A stretch of DNA of 64,000 nt, taken from positions 44,896 to 108,895 of the forward strand of contig NZ_RKLV01000008.1 in assembly GCF_026242195.1 (NCBI RefSeq), in the 5' to 3' direction. Below, in pieces: positions 45,548-53,868 of this stretch (position 1 is the first letter of the stretch; each line of letters starts with the position of its first letter). The stretch comes from Halorutilus salinus. Its GTDB lineage: Archaea; Halobacteriota; Halobacteria; Halobacteriales; Halorutilaceae. A model generated the notes under the pieces. The model made no database searches and was not told the DNA's origin. It worked only from the letters and a program-made list of their open reading frames with translations. The translations under genes and the position numbers were made by a program.

Positions 45548-45551
45548 TTAA
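45544..45551 (+). promoter_or_regulatory. TATA box of secF
   Basis: TTAATTAA is centred 26 nt before the secF ATG at 45574 and overlaps the nmd3 stop codon. Confidence 0.5.
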
Positions 45552-45573
45552 GACGTGACGCTTTGGCACGTTA

Positions 45574-46473
45574 ATGAAGCTCCGAGATATAGAGCATCCG
45601 ACGGAGAAGATAGACGAGATAGAGTACTCGGAGCAGTCATCCAAGAAGCTCATCGCGGTTCCTTTTGCGATTCTGGGTGTTGCTCTCGCCGTGCTCCTCG
45701 TCACCTACCTCCTCACCGGCGCGCCTGTAGGTCTCGGCTTTGAGTTCACGGGCGGTGTCAACATACAGACACAGACCGCTGTCCCGGCTGAGCAGATCGA
45801 ACAGGAGTTTTCGGGTATAGACGGCGTGCCCGAACCCAGCAACGTCCGTTCCATCTCAGGCGGCGCGATCGTCAGCTTCCAGCCACTGACCAACAACGAG
45901 ATGTCGAACCTGCGCGACTTCCGCGACGCGAACTACGCCGACGCCTCGGTTGAGTCGGTCAGCCCGTCGCACGGTACGTCGCTGTTGTACCAGAGCATGG
46001 GGGCTATCGCCTTCGCGTTCGTCCTCATGACGGTCGTAATCTTCGCCTTCTTCCGTACGTTCGTGCCGTCGCTCGGTATCATACTGAGCGCCACGAGCGA
46101 CATGCTCGTACCTATCGGCGTTATGACTCTGCTCGGCATCGACGTCTCGCTCGGTACGATTCCGGCGATACTTCTTATCATAGGTTACAGCATCGACTCC
46201 GACATACTCCTGACGCGTAACACGCTTTCGGGGAGGCGGAAGCAGTTTTACGGAAACGTAAGGAACGCGATGAAGACGGGTGTGACGATGACGACGACAT
46301 CGATGGCGGCGATGGCTGTGATGGCGATAAGCGCACATTTCTTCTCCATCTTCATACTCCGTAACATCGGTATCATACTGTTCTTCGGACTCGGTATGGA
46401 TCTGATCAACACGTACATGATGAACGTCGCAATACTACGTTGGTACGTACTTGACAGGAGGGGGATGAGATGA
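45574..46473 (+). CDS. secF: Protein translocase subunit SecF
   Basis: This 299-residue protein has six membrane helices with a large external loop after the first (about 50-140). Conserved segments are GLGFEFTGGVNIQ, LLYQSMGAIAFAFVLMTVVIFAFF and TIPAILLIIGYSIDSDILL. SecF and SecD use the proton gradient to aid late steps of Sec export. Its stop overlaps the secD start (ATGA, 46470-46473); the secF-secD order is usual in haloarchaea. Confidence 0.94.
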   Translation: MKLRDIEHPTEKIDEIEYSEQSSKKLIAVPFAILGVALAVLLVTYLLTGAPVGLGFEFTGGVNIQTQTAVPAEQIEQEFSGIDGVPEPSNVRSISGGAIVSFQPLTNNEMSNLRDFRDANYADASVESVSPSHGTSLLYQSMGAIAFAFVLMTVVIFAFFRTFVPSLGIILSATSDMLVPIGVMTLLGIDVSLGTIPAILLIIGYSIDSDILLTRNTLSGRRKQFYGNVRNAMKTGVTMTTTSMAAMAVMAISAHFFSIFILRNIGIILFFGLGMDLINTYMMNVAILRWYVLDRRGMR

Positions 46474-47981
46474 ACTACCGCCGTCTCGCCAAGGACTGGC
46501 GTATCTGGCTTCTCTTGGTCGTACTTGTCTTCGCACTCGTGGGTCTTGCACCTCTCGGGGGCGCTGAAGGTCTAACGGCGCTCTCGTTCGGTCTCGAACT
46601 CGAAGGCGGGACGCTCGTACAGATAAGCCCAGTCGGCACGACCGTAGACGCCACGGGGTTCGGAGCCGACAACGTCACCGCCGTTGAGCAGAACGTCGCT
46701 GAGAACGTCGAGGTTCCCGTGCGTGTCTCCAGAGGAGGTGGTATAGGCGCACAGCAAGCCACCGACACCGCACAGGTAGAGTTCCGGGGGAACGTGTCGG
46801 AGGACGGAGCCGTCTCAGCCGTCGAGGAAGCGGGGTATACGTCCGAGGGCGTGACCGACGGCGTCACGACGAGTACGCTCAACGATCTGAGTGACTCGAT
46901 ACAGCTCAGGCTCGAAGACCGTCTCGGAGCGGGCGCGGGTCTGTCTGTTTCGGTTCAGTCCAACCTCCTGACGGGCGAGGACTTCATCGTCGTTGAGGTA
47001 CCGGGCGAGAGGTCGCAGGACGGGCGCGTCGTCGAAATCATAAGAACACAGGGTGAGTTCGACATACGCGTCGTCACGAACGCGTCGAACGACACGCAGG
47101 AACAGGTCGTTACGGGCGACTCTATAAACCGCGGGAGCGTCTCACAGCCGCTTCAGGATCAGGGCAACGAGGAGCTTTACACCGTCCAGTTCGAACTCGA
47201 CGAGGATGGGTCGGTGGCTTTCGGTGAGGCGATGCGCGACAGCGGCGCAACGCAGAACCCTGAGGCGCATCCCCCCGTCATGTACTTCAACAACGAGGAG
47301 GTCTTCCGCGGACCCCTCAACCCGTCGCTCGCGGGTAGCATCGAGGAAGGAACGTGGGGCGGCGGCGGTCTGAGCGTCACGGGTCTCAACAACTCCGAGG
47401 CGCAGATCATCAGCGTCGCTCTCCGTTCGGGCGCTCTCGCAACGCCCGTCGAGGTCGTTTCGTCGACCACGATCAGCGCGCGCCAAGGCGACCGGTTCAA
47501 GCAGTACTCGCTCCTGATCGCGTTCCTCTCCGTCTTCGGCGTCGGCGCGACGATATACTTCCGTTACCGTGACCTGCGTATCGCTATCCCGACAGTCGTG
47601 ACGGGTGTCGCGGAGGTCGTCGCACTCCTCGGCTTCTCCGCTGTCTTCAACTTCAACGTCGACCTCGCGTACGTCGCGGGTCTTATAGCCGTCATCGGTA
47701 CAGGGGTCGACGACCTGATCATAATCGCCGACGAGGTACAGGAGAGCGGGGGCGTGGAGAGCGCCGACGTCTACCGGAAACGTCTAAAACGCGCACTCAT
47801 CGTCATAGGTATGGCGGCGACGACGACGATCGGCGCGATGCTACCGCTCGCCTACCTCGGTCTCGGACGTATATCCGGCTTCGCTATCGTCACCATCGTC
47901 GGCGTCCTTATCGGCGTCCTCGTCACGCGCCCCGCGTACGGTTCGGTGCTACGCGAACTCATCACCGACAGAGGCGATTAG
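46470..47981 (+). CDS. secD: Protein translocase subunit SecD
   Basis: This 503-residue protein has one N-terminal helix, a long external region (about 50-330; FGLELEGGTLVQISP, LRSGALATPVEVVSSTTISARQG) and five C-terminal helices (VDLAYVAGLIAVIGTGVDDLIIIADEV). It pairs with SecF. The 3' end overlaps the convergent rnhB by 4 nt. Confidence 0.94.
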   Translation: MNYRRLAKDWRIWLLLVVLVFALVGLAPLGGAEGLTALSFGLELEGGTLVQISPVGTTVDATGFGADNVTAVEQNVAENVEVPVRVSRGGGIGAQQATDTAQVEFRGNVSEDGAVSAVEEAGYTSEGVTDGVTTSTLNDLSDSIQLRLEDRLGAGAGLSVSVQSNLLTGEDFIVVEVPGERSQDGRVVEIIRTQGEFDIRVVTNASNDTQEQVVTGDSINRGSVSQPLQDQGNEELYTVQFELDEDGSVAFGEAMRDSGATQNPEAHPPVMYFNNEEVFRGPLNPSLAGSIEEGTWGGGGLSVTGLNNSEAQIISVALRSGALATPVEVVSSTTISARQGDRFKQYSLLIAFLSVFGVGATIYFRYRDLRIAIPTVVTGVAEVVALLGFSAVFNFNVDLAYVAGLIAVIGTGVDDLIIIADEVQESGGVESADVYRKRLKRALIVIGMAATTTIGAMLPLAYLGLGRISGFAIVTIVGVLIGVLVTRPAYGSVLRELITDRGD

Positions 47982-48574
47982 AAGTCGTCGAAGCCGGTCT
48001 GTTCCTTCTCGCGCGCTATACGTTCCGCCGTACTCCATGACTCACGCACATGCGCCGGGTAGTCGGGGGCTTTCTCGCGCAGGTACTCAACCGTCTCCGT
48101 GTCGCCCGGATAGCCGCTACCCGCACCGTATCCCGATACGGACGCGTCGCGTTCGACCTTCGCGGAGACGCTCGCCGCACCGACGGAGTCGTACGTTTCG
48201 TCGGCACCGTGTTCGGCTTCGACGGTGTTGGGCACGCGTTCGCCGACACGACGCGCGAAACGTTCGGCGGAGACATCGCTCGCGTCGCAGACGACACGTC
48301 CGGGGGCGTCGAGCGCGTCGACGGCGCGTGCGTGCGCCTCCACCATCAGGTCGTTCATGCCTCCGCCCTCACCGACGTACGCGTCTACCTCGTCCGCCGT
48401 CACCTCAACGACACCGACGTTACACTCATCCCTGACGCGCTCGGCGAGACGTTCGCGCTCGTCCGACGAAAGACGTTTCGAGTCGGGTACACCGAACCCG
48501 GCGTCGAACCGTACCGCGGCTACGTACATGCTACCTACGACAGCACCCTTACCCGCCTCGTCAACGCCTATCAT
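47978..48574 (-). CDS. rnhB: Ribonuclease HII
   Basis: This 198-residue enzyme removes RNA from RNA-DNA hybrids and single ribonucleotides. Catalytic residues lie in IGVDEAGKGAVVG (D5, E6), VCDASDV near 95 and AEHGADETYDSVGAASVSAKVERD. The DEAGKG and DSKRLS motifs define the family. Confidence 0.93.
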   Translation of the reverse strand: MIGVDEAGKGAVVGSMYVAAVRFDAGFGVPDSKRLSSDERERLAERVRDECNVGVVEVTADEVDAYVGEGGGMNDLMVEAHARAVDALDAPGRVVCDASDVSAERFARRVGERVPNTVEAEHGADETYDSVGAASVSAKVERDASVSGYGAGSGYPGDTETVEYLREKAPDYPAHVRESWSTAERIAREKEQTGFDDF

Positions 48575-48620
48575 ACGGGAACGTCGGTGGGTTGAACTGT
48601 TAACGGTTCCTACTCATACC

Positions 48621-49106
48621 ATGTCACAGACGACAGCCTCCGAGCGCGCGTACCCGAACGTCGGCGCAGGCACCGACCCGTACAGACTCACCGATGCGTT
48701 CGACGACGCCGACCGCCTCGTTCTACTCCTCCAACGCGACTACTACTGTCAGGTCTGTAAGAGACAGACGAAACGGTTCGCAGAGAGGTACGACGAGTTC
48801 GCGGAGCGCAACGCCGAGGTGGTCGTCGTAGTCCCCGACCCGCCCGACAAGGTTGAAGGATGGGCGCGCGACATCGAACCGCCGTTCCCGCTCCTCGCCG
48901 ACGACGACGCCGCCCTCGGCGACGAGTACGACCAGCGCGTCCGTTTCGGCGTCCTCGGCGAACTCCACGACGCCATAGGACGTATGCCTGAGGCGGTCGT
49001 CCTTTCGCACGACGGCGAGATGAACGTCGAACACGTCCACCGCGGAGGCTCGTACTTCGACCGCCCGTCGGTCGACGAACTCCTCGAAAAGGTTGACGAC
49101 GCGTAG
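48621..49106 (+). CDS. Thioredoxin-fold redoxin/peroxiredoxin-like protein
   Basis: The 161-residue form starts at ATG 48621; the much longer open frame upstream is the complement of rnhB. The thioredoxin-like fold shows LVLLLQRDYYCQVCKRQTKRFAERYDEF with a CxxC (about 46-49), then VVVVVPDPPDK and PEAVVLSHDGEM. It resembles AhpC/TSA-family redoxins, but the CxxC is more like a thioredoxin active site, so peroxidase activity is uncertain. Confidence 0.75.
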   Translation: MSQTTASERAYPNVGAGTDPYRLTDAFDDADRLVLLLQRDYYCQVCKRQTKRFAERYDEFAERNAEVVVVVPDPPDKVEGWARDIEPPFPLLADDDAALGDEYDQRVRFGVLGELHDAIGRMPEAVVLSHDGEMNVEHVHRGGSYFDRPSVDELLEKVDDA

Positions 49107-49145
49107 AGAAAGGTTTAGTTGGAAGCGGACAGAAAGAGGTGATAA

Positions 49146-49430
49146 GCGCCGGTGTCCCGTAGAACGGAGTGATGGGGGATACGGCGCGAACGAGCATAGC
49201 GAGTGAGAGCCGGTGTCCTGCGCGCAAGCGCAGGGCAAGGCACGAACATGTGAGTGCCTGTGTCCCGCGGAACGGGGTGACGCGGGATACGGGGCGACCG
49301 AAGAGAGCGCCGGTGTCCCGCTGAGCGTAGCGAAGCGGGGCTCGGCGCACGAACGCACCTGAGTGCGCCGGTGTTCTGCGCGCGAGCGCAGAGCAGGGCG
49401 CGAGTGAGATAGCGAACGAAGCGCCGGTGG
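49146..49430 (+). repeat. Degenerate hairpin repeat array leading into tRNA-Gly
   Basis: Five units start near 49146, 49207, 49254, 49307 and 49365 (47-61 nt apart), and the sixth 'unit' is the tRNA-Gly gene itself at 49421. Each opens with GCGCCGGTG or a close variant, the first nine bases of the tRNA, followed by an inverted repeat: TGCGCGCAAGCGCA (unit 2), TCCCGC/GCGGGA (unit 3), CCCGCT/AGCGGG (unit 4), TGCGCGCGAGCGCA (unit 5). No protein-coding gene fits this 314-bp stretch. Confidence 0.6.
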
Positions 49431-49491
49431 TGTAGTGGTAGCACATGAGCTTCCCAAGCTCATAGCCCGGGTTCAATTCCCGGTCGGCGCA
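49421..49491 (+). tRNA. tRNA-Gly (CCC)
   Basis: A 71-nt cloverleaf opens GCGCCGG and closes TCGGCGC plus discriminator A. The anticodon stem TGAGC/GCTCA encloses TTCCCAA, anticodon CCC. The T-arm is CCGGG TTCAATT CCCGG. The 3' 42 nt are repeated exactly at 56154-56195, so an element has integrated here while keeping the gene intact. Confidence 0.95.
49450..49491 (+). repeat. attL: tRNA-Gly 3' part
   Basis: 42 bp from the anticodon-loop flank to the discriminator base, identical to 56154-56195. The flanking bases differ on both sides (G/C before, A/C after), so the repeat ends are exact. Confidence 0.9.
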
Positions 49492-49554
49492 AAGTAGACC
49501 CTCTTCTTCGTGCGGTTTTCCGGGTTTCTGGGAACAAACCAAACATGACGTTCG

Positions 49555-49572
49555 AAGCTCATAACCCGGGTT
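49555..49572 (+). repeat. Imperfect third copy of part of the att core
   Basis: AAGCTCATAACCCGGGTT matches 17 of 18 bases of the core (49456-49473) and lies 99 bp downstream, between attL and the integrase. It may be a remnant of an earlier recombination or an integrase-binding site. Confidence 0.5.
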
Positions 49573-49637
49573 GGTGTATAGCACCCCGAAGCCGTACCGC
49601 GGTTATAAAAAGTGTCAGGCTTATTACATGTACTGTG

Positions 49638-49653
49638 AGGCGTTCCGACGCCT
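49638..49653 (+). promoter_or_regulatory. Hairpin in the integrase leader
   Basis: AGGCGT-TCCG-ACGCCT is a perfect 6-bp stem with a tetraloop. A GGTTATAAAA box at 49601-49610 predicts transcription from about 49631, so this hairpin starts the mRNA leader. GAGGTG near 49666 may serve as ribosome binding site for ATG 49678. Confidence 0.45.
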
Positions 49654-49677
49654 CCGGTGAATTAGAGGTGTTGGCTT

Positions 49678-50613
49678 ATGAGGAATGAACGCGAGAAGAT
49701 CGACGGTGTAGTACTTATTCCGGAACCTACCGAGGAGTACTTGAACCAGCGACAGCTTGAGGACTACCGCGCGTACCGCGCGGACATGATCAAATGGCTA
49801 CTAAACCTCGGGAAGAACCCTGACAAGGTCGAAGGCTACGCGGTAGACACGGTCAAGCAACGCGCGTACCAGATAGACCAGTTCTACCGGTGGATATGGG
49901 AACAAGGAGACGGCTACACATTGAAAGCCACCACAGACCTCGCGGACAAGTACAGCAAGGAACTCGCGTACGAAGACCACTCCCAGACACACAAGGCACA
50001 GGCGCAGAAATCCATCAAAACCCTGTTCAAATACCTCAACCACGAAAGAGGCGAAGACATAGACTGGGAACCCGAAGTCAAGTTCAACAACGGCGGGAAA
50101 ACACACCAAGTACGCGACTACCTGAGTAGCGAGGAACGCAGGAAGATCAAACAGGCAAACCTCGAATATGGATCCATACCGCACTACGACAGTGTAAATC
50201 CTGAAGAACGCGACAGGTGGAAGGCACACCTCGCACAACGGTTCGAGAAGCCCAAGGAAGAGGTCTCGAAAGAGGACTGGAACCGCGCGAACGGCTGGAA
50301 ATACCCCTCAATCATATACGCATCGATGGACGCAGGATTCAGGCCTAAGGAGATCGAGCGCGCGAAAATGTCGTGGCTTGACCTTGAGAACGAGATGCTT
50401 CGGATTCCCAAGGATGACTCGACGAAGAATACTGAGAACTGGCACGTCGCGCTCAGCACACGAACCGCTAACGATGACCCTGTACGAATCCGCTGCTCGT
50501 CCAGGAGAACTACTACAAGCCAATATAGCGGACTTCACATCGAACGACAAGGGCGACTTTATTTTTCTCGAAGGTCTGAAAGGAACACCCGACCGGACAA
50601 ACCAACTTGTTAG
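49678..50613 (+). pseudogene. Tyrosine integrase, N-terminal half of a chimeric broken locus
   Basis: Up to about residue 265 this is a normal haloarchaeal integrase: a SAM-like N-terminal DNA-binding domain (about 15-120) and the start of the catalytic domain with the first Arg box (SMDAGFRPKEIERAKMSWLDL) and ENWHVALSTRTAN. After about 50473 the frame turns into unrelated Arg/Ser-rich sequence, and the second catalytic box is absent. The continuation in the +1 frame belongs to a different integrase. The protein made would lack HxxR and Tyr and cannot be active. Confidence 0.75.
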
Positions 50614-51262
50614 AGCCGGTAGACCTATACGAGAATGGCTTTCCCAGCATCCTCTCGGAGGAGAACTGGGCTATATCAACGACACCTCTGCTCCTCTGTG
50701 GGTGAAAACTGAACAACAAGATTGCAAGAACTGCGGTGAATCGCTCTACGGGCACAGCGAAGACTGCGAATACGAACCTGATCCATCAGACCGCTGGACA
50801 TACCAAGCCTTCCGACAGCGCTTCAAAGACGCATGCGAACGAGCAGAGATACCCGAGAATAAGACCCGTCCCTACAACCTACGGCACACAAGACTCACCG
50901 AAGTAGCGACCTTCATGGGATACGAACAGCTCAACAAGTTCGCAGGATGGAAGCCCGGAAGCGACCGCGCCAAGGTCTACGTACACCTTAACAACGACGA
51001 CGTCAACCAAGCGATCAGAGACGAGTACGGACTCGAAAACGACGAAGGCAAAGACCAGAGTACTAACTGTCCGTTCTGCGGGACCGAGAACCAGTCCGGT
51101 CACTCCGAATGCCGCAACTGCGGAAGACCTCTCTCGCTAAAGGATAAGACGAAGACGAAAGAGAAACAACGCGTCATAGAGCGGTTAGCCGACTTAGAGG
51201 AGAAAGGTGTTCTAGAAAAGCTGGAAGATTTAGAGGAGATGCAATCCTCCGCTCACCCCTAA
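50468..51262 (+). pseudogene. Second tyrosine integrase, catalytic half with zinc ribbons
   Basis: Joined out of frame to the first half, this open frame (from 50378, meaningful from about 50468) begins MTLYESAARPGELLQANIADF, a second first-Arg box. It carries box II RPYNLRHTRLTE and FAGWKPGSDRAKVYVHL with the catalytic Tyr, and two Cys-rich zinc-ribbon segments (CKNCG..CEYEPD, and CPFCG..CRNCG). Its N-terminal DNA-binding domain is missing. Two different integrase genes seem to have fused by an internal deletion. Confidence 0.75.
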
Positions 51263-51263
51263 G

Positions 51264-51270
51264 TATATAA
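51264..51270 (+). promoter_or_regulatory. TATA box of the MNT/HEPN operon
   Basis: TATATAA predicts transcription from about 51293, just before the GTG (51293) and ATG (51302) start candidates. Confidence 0.5.
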
Positions 51271-51301
51271 AACTTGGTCAGTAATCTTGACCGTGGTCAT
51301 A

Positions 51302-51967
51302 ATGATAGACCAAAATCTTGCAGGCGTCACCCTTCCTATCCCGCTAGGTGAAGAAAGGGTATTCCGCAACCAAGCAATGGAAGACATCACAGAGCTCCTA
51401 TACAGAAATCCACACGAAGAATTCGGAGTACGCCAACTCCGAGAAGTCACAGGACACGGAGCACAGACCGTAGACACAGCAATAAAACTCCTCGAACAGG
51501 TCAATCTCATCCAAACCAGAAGGGAAAGAAACCAGAAGCTGATCAGTATCAACAGAAACCGGATACACAAACCGGACGATCCTATCCTCGAAATTCCGCA
51601 AGAGGGGTTCAGAACACCGGTTAAAACATTCGTGGACAGGGTAGAAGAGGATCAGGGAGACAACCTCGTTGGAATACTTCTTTTCGGTAGCGTAGCCAGA
51701 GGAGAGGGAGACAGAGCCAGCGATATAGACATACAGGTCATCGTAGAAGAAGATCTACTGGAGTCCCGCAGAAGCATTCAAGATATCAGACAGGAAATCG
51801 AGGAACAGAAGTTCGACGGGAATCGCTACGAACTACAGGTCCTAGTAGAGTCGGTAGAAACCGCAGAAGACTACGGCGACAAACTCCAAGAAATCTTCTC
51901 GGAAGCTATCACTCTGTACGGAGCACATGAACTGGACAAGCTAAGGAAGGTGATCCTAAATGGATAA
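51302..51967 (+). CDS. HTH-nucleotidyltransferase (MNT) antitoxin-like protein
   Basis: This 221-residue protein (ATG 51302; in-frame GTG 51293 and TTG 51287 are alternatives) has a MarR-like winged helix (about 25-85) followed by a minimal nucleotidyltransferase domain with GILLFGSVARGEGDRASDIDIQV (GSVARG 129-134, D141, D143). MNT proteins of MntA type AMPylate and silence a HEPN RNase partner. The next gene, overlapping by 8 nt, has the matching features. The added HTH suggests it also represses the operon (inference). Confidence 0.8.
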   Translation: MIDQNLAGVTLPIPLGEERVFRNQAMEDITELLYRNPHEEFGVRQLREVTGHGAQTVDTAIKLLEQVNLIQTRRERNQKLISINRNRIHKPDDPILEIPQEGFRTPVKTFVDRVEEDQGDNLVGILLFGSVARGEGDRASDIDIQVIVEEDLLESRRSIQDIRQEIEEQKFDGNRYELQVLVESVETAEDYGDKLQEIFSEAITLYGAHELDKLRKVILNG

Positions 51968-52454
51968 CAGCCGGATAGAAGAGACACTCGATGAAGTATC
52001 CCGTGAGTTCCGCAAAGGAGCAAGGAATCCAGAGACGGGACTCGATGTAAACGACCCGGTGTTACTGCAACTTAGAAAGTCGTGCCGTCTTCTTGACGCC
52101 GTCCAATCACTCCAAGAACAGAACGGGCACTACACACTGATCATCGAAGCTTCCTTTGCGTCGATAGAAAGGACCATCCAGTTCTATCTACTGGAGAAAG
52201 GGTACATTGAGGACGACGAGTTCGTGGATCACAGAAAGGTATACGAACTAGGCGAAAATGCCGCACTATACGGTTCGGACTTCAGGGAAAAGCTCGTTGA
52301 CCTATGGGAGAACAACCGCTCCCGAACGTACTACCGCGAAGGCGTCGGTTCAGAACGCACAGCAGAACTGATGGTCGAACTGGCGGAGGAGATACACGGT
52401 CACGTCCTACAGATGGCGGGCGAAAGACACGAATGCATCTGTAACACCGCCTGA
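51960..52454 (+). CDS. HEPN-like toxin partner (HepT-like)
   Basis: This 164-residue all-helical protein overlaps the MNT gene by 8 nt. The stretch LWENNRSRTYYREGVGSERT (about 115-134) sits where HepT toxins have R-x4-H-x-Y; here Tyr residues follow the Arg but no His, a variant also seen in haloarchaeal MNT partners as far as I recall. The gene order and overlap match MNT/HEPN toxin-antitoxin modules. RNase activity is not assured given the missing His. Confidence 0.68.
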   Translation: MDNSRIEETLDEVSREFRKGARNPETGLDVNDPVLLQLRKSCRLLDAVQSLQEQNGHYTLIIEASFASIERTIQFYLLEKGYIEDDEFVDHRKVYELGENAALYGSDFREKLVDLWENNRSRTYYREGVGSERTAELMVELAEEIHGHVLQMAGERHECICNTA

Positions 52455-52491
52455 CGCATTGCATCTATTTCTCCATCCCTAACTCCTGAGT

Positions 52492-52641
52492 ATGCGCCTA
52501 CTAACCCGAGAGCTAAACGAAGCGGAACAGCTCTTAGAAGAACTTGAATCGTGGAGCGAAGAGGAGATCGAGGAGCTACCCCGTTTCTATAGCGAGAAGG
52601 CAAAGGAACTACGCGAAACGGTACGCGAGAGCGGCGAATAA
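52492..52641 (+). CDS. Small charged helical protein
   Basis: A 49-codon frame from ATG 52492 encodes a Glu-rich helix (ELNEAEQLLEELESWSEEEIEELP). A CTATTT box about 27 nt upstream supports expression. The pattern of leucines every 3-4 residues fits a coiled coil. No family recognised. It ends 12 nt before the convergent toxin-like gene. Confidence 0.45.
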   Translation: MRLLTRELNEAEQLLEELESWSEEEIEELPRFYSEKAKELRETVRESGE

Positions 52642-52652
52642 CGTTGATGTGG

Positions 52653-52958
52653 CTATCTCCGCGAGAAACTTTTTGCGTACGTTCTCCAGTTCTCCATCAA
52701 CATCTCCTCCGCTTCCCAGTAGTCTTCAATATCAAGGAACTCACGTGGTTCGTCACGCCTGTACAGCTTGTCGAAATGTACGCCTCCGTGGCGGGTGTCT
52801 ATCCTCGCTATCTCGATCTCTTCCTCCTTCTCTTCGTCGAAGTAATGAACCGTGACTGAGAAATCCTCAACGTCGTTGATGCTGGGTTCACCCGAGACAG
52901 TTAGGTGGTATACGTTTCCGTGGTACTCCCCAAGTCTATAGCTGTAGAACCGTTTCAT
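52653..52958 (-). CDS. Probable TumE/DUF7718-like toxin
   Basis: This 101-residue protein has beta strands in its first half (FYSYRLGEYHGNVYHLTVSGE) and the stretch IARIDTRHGGVHFDKLYRRDEPREFLDIEDYWEAEEMLMENW, reminiscent of TumE-like toxins (Asp..His-Gly..His, then a helical tail). It follows an HVO_A0114-type HTH gene by 21 nt on the same strand, the known partner arrangement. Assignment rests on context and motif pattern. Confidence 0.55.
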   Translation of the reverse strand: MKRFYSYRLGEYHGNVYHLTVSGEPSINDVEDFSVTVHYFDEEKEEEIEIARIDTRHGGVHFDKLYRRDEPREFLDIEDYWEAEEMLMENWRTYAKSFSRR

Positions 52959-52979
52959 TAGAATCTGTCATTAACATCA

Positions 52980-53306
52980 TCAGATAGGCGCAACGACAAC
53001 GTTCTCGTGCTTCACCTGGGGAATCTTCCGACGCCCTTCCTTCTCGTACTCGACGATATCATTCTTGGCGAGAACCTGGAGGTCCTGGCTTACCACGGAC
53101 TTGTCTCTGTCGAGTATATCCGCGAGGTGACGCACCGACTCAACGTCTTCCGACTTGAGCGTGTCGAGTATCTCGGTTCTCTTCTCGGTCAGCACCTCTC
53201 GTGCGCTCTCACGGTCGAGGACAAACACGTCATCCATACCCTGTTTGGCGAGGGCGCGGGCTATCTCACCGCGTTTCTTCGCCGAATCGCGTTCCGTTAT
53301 CGACAT
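52980..53306 (-). CDS. HVO_A0114-type winged-helix antitoxin/regulator
   Basis: This 108-residue protein holds a winged helix at about 45-95 (TEILDTLKSEDVESVRHLADILDRDKSVVSQDLQVLAKNDIVEYEKEGRRK). The family is found upstream of TumE/DUF7718-like toxins. A palindrome (53312-53330) lies between its start codon and an AT-rich TATA region (about 53331-53339), fitting autorepression. Confidence 0.65.
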   Translation of the reverse strand: MSITERDSAKKRGEIARALAKQGMDDVFVLDRESAREVLTEKRTEILDTLKSEDVESVRHLADILDRDKSVVSQDLQVLAKNDIVEYEKEGRRKIPQVKHENVVVAPI

Positions 53307-53311
53307 CTACT

Positions 53312-53330
53312 GTTTAGGTATAACCTCAAC
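53312..53330. promoter_or_regulatory. Palindromic operator candidate of the antitoxin gene
   Basis: GTTTAGGT-ATA-ACCTCAAC has 8-bp arms with one mismatch, placed 5-24 nt before the antitoxin start and just after the predicted TATA region. Confidence 0.5.
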
Positions 53331-53451
53331 GATAATAAGTACTGGGACATTACAGAAAGGGGTTACAAGATTCAGAAGGTAAGGGAACTCCGCAGGCTAC
53401 GGAAAGACGGCGACGAGTAACCTCTATCCTTTACGACACCTATTCTTTTTT

Positions 53452-53868
53452 GTGGACTACCCAAGCTATGACGGCTTCGCGGAAACACTCGACTCAGGCT
53501 TCAACGATCTGGATATTGAGAGCTTTCTTGAGGAGTCACAGGAGAGGAGCCGAGAACTACTGGAGAAAGAGCTGAAACGTATTGAGCAGGAGTTAGAGAA
53601 CCGCGACCAAATTCACGAAGAGAACACCAGCGAACTGGAGTCAAAGCTTGATTGGTACCTTGACCGTCTGAGAACCACATACAACACGTTCCACGGAGCG
53701 GGAGAAGACGTCGACGAACTGAAGGAGAAGATAGAGGTGCTGTACAAGGATATCCGACGCGAGAAACGCAACCGTTGGCGTGACAGACAGGAGCTAGAAA
53801 GGGAGCGCAGAGAACTCCTGAAAGAGATAGAAGAACTGGAGGAGGACACTATTTCAGATCTCCTCTAA
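53452..53868 (+). CDS. Coiled-coil protein of the integrated element
   Basis: This 138-residue protein (GTG start, TTTAC box about 25 nt upstream) is dominated by a long heptad-like charged helix from about 25 to 134 (RSRELLEKELKRIEQELENRD; RQELERERRELLKEIEELEED). No enzyme motif. Its 3' end overlaps the convergent orc1-like gene by 15 nt. Possibly a structural or partition partner; role unknown. Confidence 0.6.
   Translation: MDYPSYDGFAETLDSGFNDLDIESFLEESQERSRELLEKELKRIEQELENRDQIHEENTSELESKLDWYLDRLRTTYNTFHGAGEDVDELKEKIEVLYKDIRREKRNRWRDRQELERERRELLKEIEELEEDTISDLL

Noticed and set aside
49146..49430. CRISPR array
   Set aside because: Units vary in length (47-61 nt), repeats are not identical, spacers are themselves hairpins related to each other, and no cas genes are nearby.
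48688..49584. 298-codon minus-strand open frame across the repeat array and tRNA-Gly
   Set aside because: It is Arg/Ser-rich, not acidic, runs through a tRNA gene and overlaps the redoxin gene on the other strand.
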